From: an uncultured bacterium
GTDB taxonomy: Bacteria; Planctomycetota; UBA1135; GCA-002686595
DNA: 64,000 nucleotides
Direction of reading: 5' to 3'
Assembly (NCBI GenBank): GCA_938083085.1
Contig: CALLKX010000014.1
Location: 124,001 to 188,000 of the forward strand
The translations under genes were made by a program, and so were the position numbers. Within the stretch, counting starts at the first letter, position 1, and every line of letters begins with the position of its first letter. Under the pieces are notes generated by a model. That model did no database searches and was not told where the DNA came from. It was given only the letters and a program-made list of their open reading frames with translations. This document shows, piece by piece, positions 63,410 through 64,000 of the stretch.

Positions 63410-64000
63410 TCAGACGTCCCAGCCCGGCCGGTCCTCGCTCCCGAGGAGCTCGGCACCGGCGTCAAACATGCCCTTATCCGCGTCCCATTTCGCCTGCCCT
63501 CCGGCGCGGTAGGCGACGGTCGCGAGGAGCACGGTCTGGGTCAGGGGCCCCGAGTAGTCGAAGCTGCAGAGCGGGCTGCTCGGCGTCCCGTTCTCGATGG
63601 CGTCGAGCCACTCGACGTAGTGCCCGGGTGAAGAGGCGATGGTCGGTCGAGGGGCCTGCCACTGCGCAGCGGGGTCGGTGAGCTCGACCTTCATGGAGGA
63701 GTAGTTCGAGACGATCCGACCCCGGGTGCCGATGAACACGTGGCTGTCCCCCTGGGGGGCGCCCTCGGGCGCGGACCCGCCGTCCCACCAGTGGACGTCC
63801 ACTGCCTTGCGGTCGCCTGCCGCGGCGTGTGACCACTTCACGTGCATCCACTCGGGGGTCCCCACCGGGTCCACCGAGGGCCCCTCCACCTCGATCGCCA
63901 CGGGGGTCTTCAGGTCGAGCGCCCAGTGCACGAGGTCGACCCAGTGGCAGGCCATGTCCCCCACAGTCCCGGTCCCAAACGCCCAGAAGCGCCGCCAGTC
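63410..64000 (-). CDS. Gfo/Idh/MocA family oxidoreductase, C-terminal part
   Basis: The C-terminal 196 residues of a gene that runs off the right edge. The visible part begins DWRRFWAFGTGTVGDMACHW and continues with HWVDLVHWALDL, EWMHVKWSHAAAG, DVHWWDGG, DSHVFIGTRGRIVSNYS, HYVEWLDAIENGTPSSP and LATVAYRAGGQAKWD. This is the typical C-terminal domain of planctomycete Gfo/Idh/MocA NAD(P) oxidoreductases, which act on sugars and often carry a Tat signal. The Rossmann domain lies outside the window. Confidence 0.9.
   Translation of the reverse strand, partial: DWRRFWAFGTGTVGDMACHWVDLVHWALDLKTPVAIEVEGPSVDPVGTPEWMHVKWSHAAAGDRKAVDVHWWDGGSAPEGAPQGDSHVFIGTRGRIVSNYSSMKVELTDPAAQWQAPRPTIASSPGHYVEWLDAIENGTPSSPLCSFDYSGPLTQTVLLATVAYRAGGQAKWDADKGMFDAGAELLGSEDRPGWDV

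Overview
The window is a GC-rich, densely coded bacterial chromosome segment with many GTGA/ATGA stop-start overlaps. Its secreted proteins suggest a planctomycete, most likely a marine lineage of the Saltatorellus/Poly30 type: FG-GAP/VCBS propellers, UnbV-type (CRTAC1) proteins, multidomain Cys-rich exoproteins and a recurring C-terminal domain. This placement rests on family knowledge, not a search. I see no rRNA, tRNA, CRISPR array, insertion sequence or prophage.

Layout. 1-9396 (minus): an exosortase-A-type exopolysaccharide locus with rfbD, rfbB, Wza-like export lipoprotein, Wzz-like chain-length protein, O-glycosylation ligase, asparagine synthase, GT4 glycosyltransferase and the first codons of a polysaccharide deacetylase. 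10176-16605 (minus): glmS, UDP-glucuronate decarboxylase, a lipoprotein, accC-accB and moaC. 16800-21333 (plus): an S41 protease and a polyprenyl glycosylphosphotransferase that probably starts the exopolysaccharide repeat unit. 21341-26387 (plus): a four-gene metal/membrane-scaffold operon made of a ZIP transporter, a heavy-metal permease fused to an HflK-like SPFH domain, and two further SPFH proteins. 26949-34780 (plus): isoaspartyl peptidase, ribosomal protein L28, M28 peptidase, a lipoprotein and a large repeat exoprotein. 34998-44161: mnmG (minus), a HEAT protein (plus), a beta-helix/PA14 lipoprotein (minus), nadA and a deoxyhypusine-synthase homologue (plus).

44172-52589 (minus) holds the most interesting locus. 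Four co-directional genes with gaps of at most 47 nt end at a perfect hairpin: a di-haem oxidase with a dockerin-like tail, a cohesin-like secreted protein, an UnbV-type protein interrupted by one in-frame UGA that looks like a selenocysteine codon (followed by a SECIS-like hairpin), and an FG-GAP propeller. Together they could form an extracellular redox assembly.

52747-64000 holds a GT2 glycosyltransferase, xseA, two uncharacterised envelope proteins, a HEAT protein, pabB, an MFS exporter, a small exported protein, a XerC/D recombinase and a truncated Gfo/Idh/MocA oxidoreductase.

A second theme is local tandem repetition. Many intergenic stretches contain perfect or near-perfect arrays of 9-16 bp units, each array with its own consensus. 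Similar arrays inside genes always have units divisible by three and encode low-complexity tails (QEPS, GDHGH, GQEHE).
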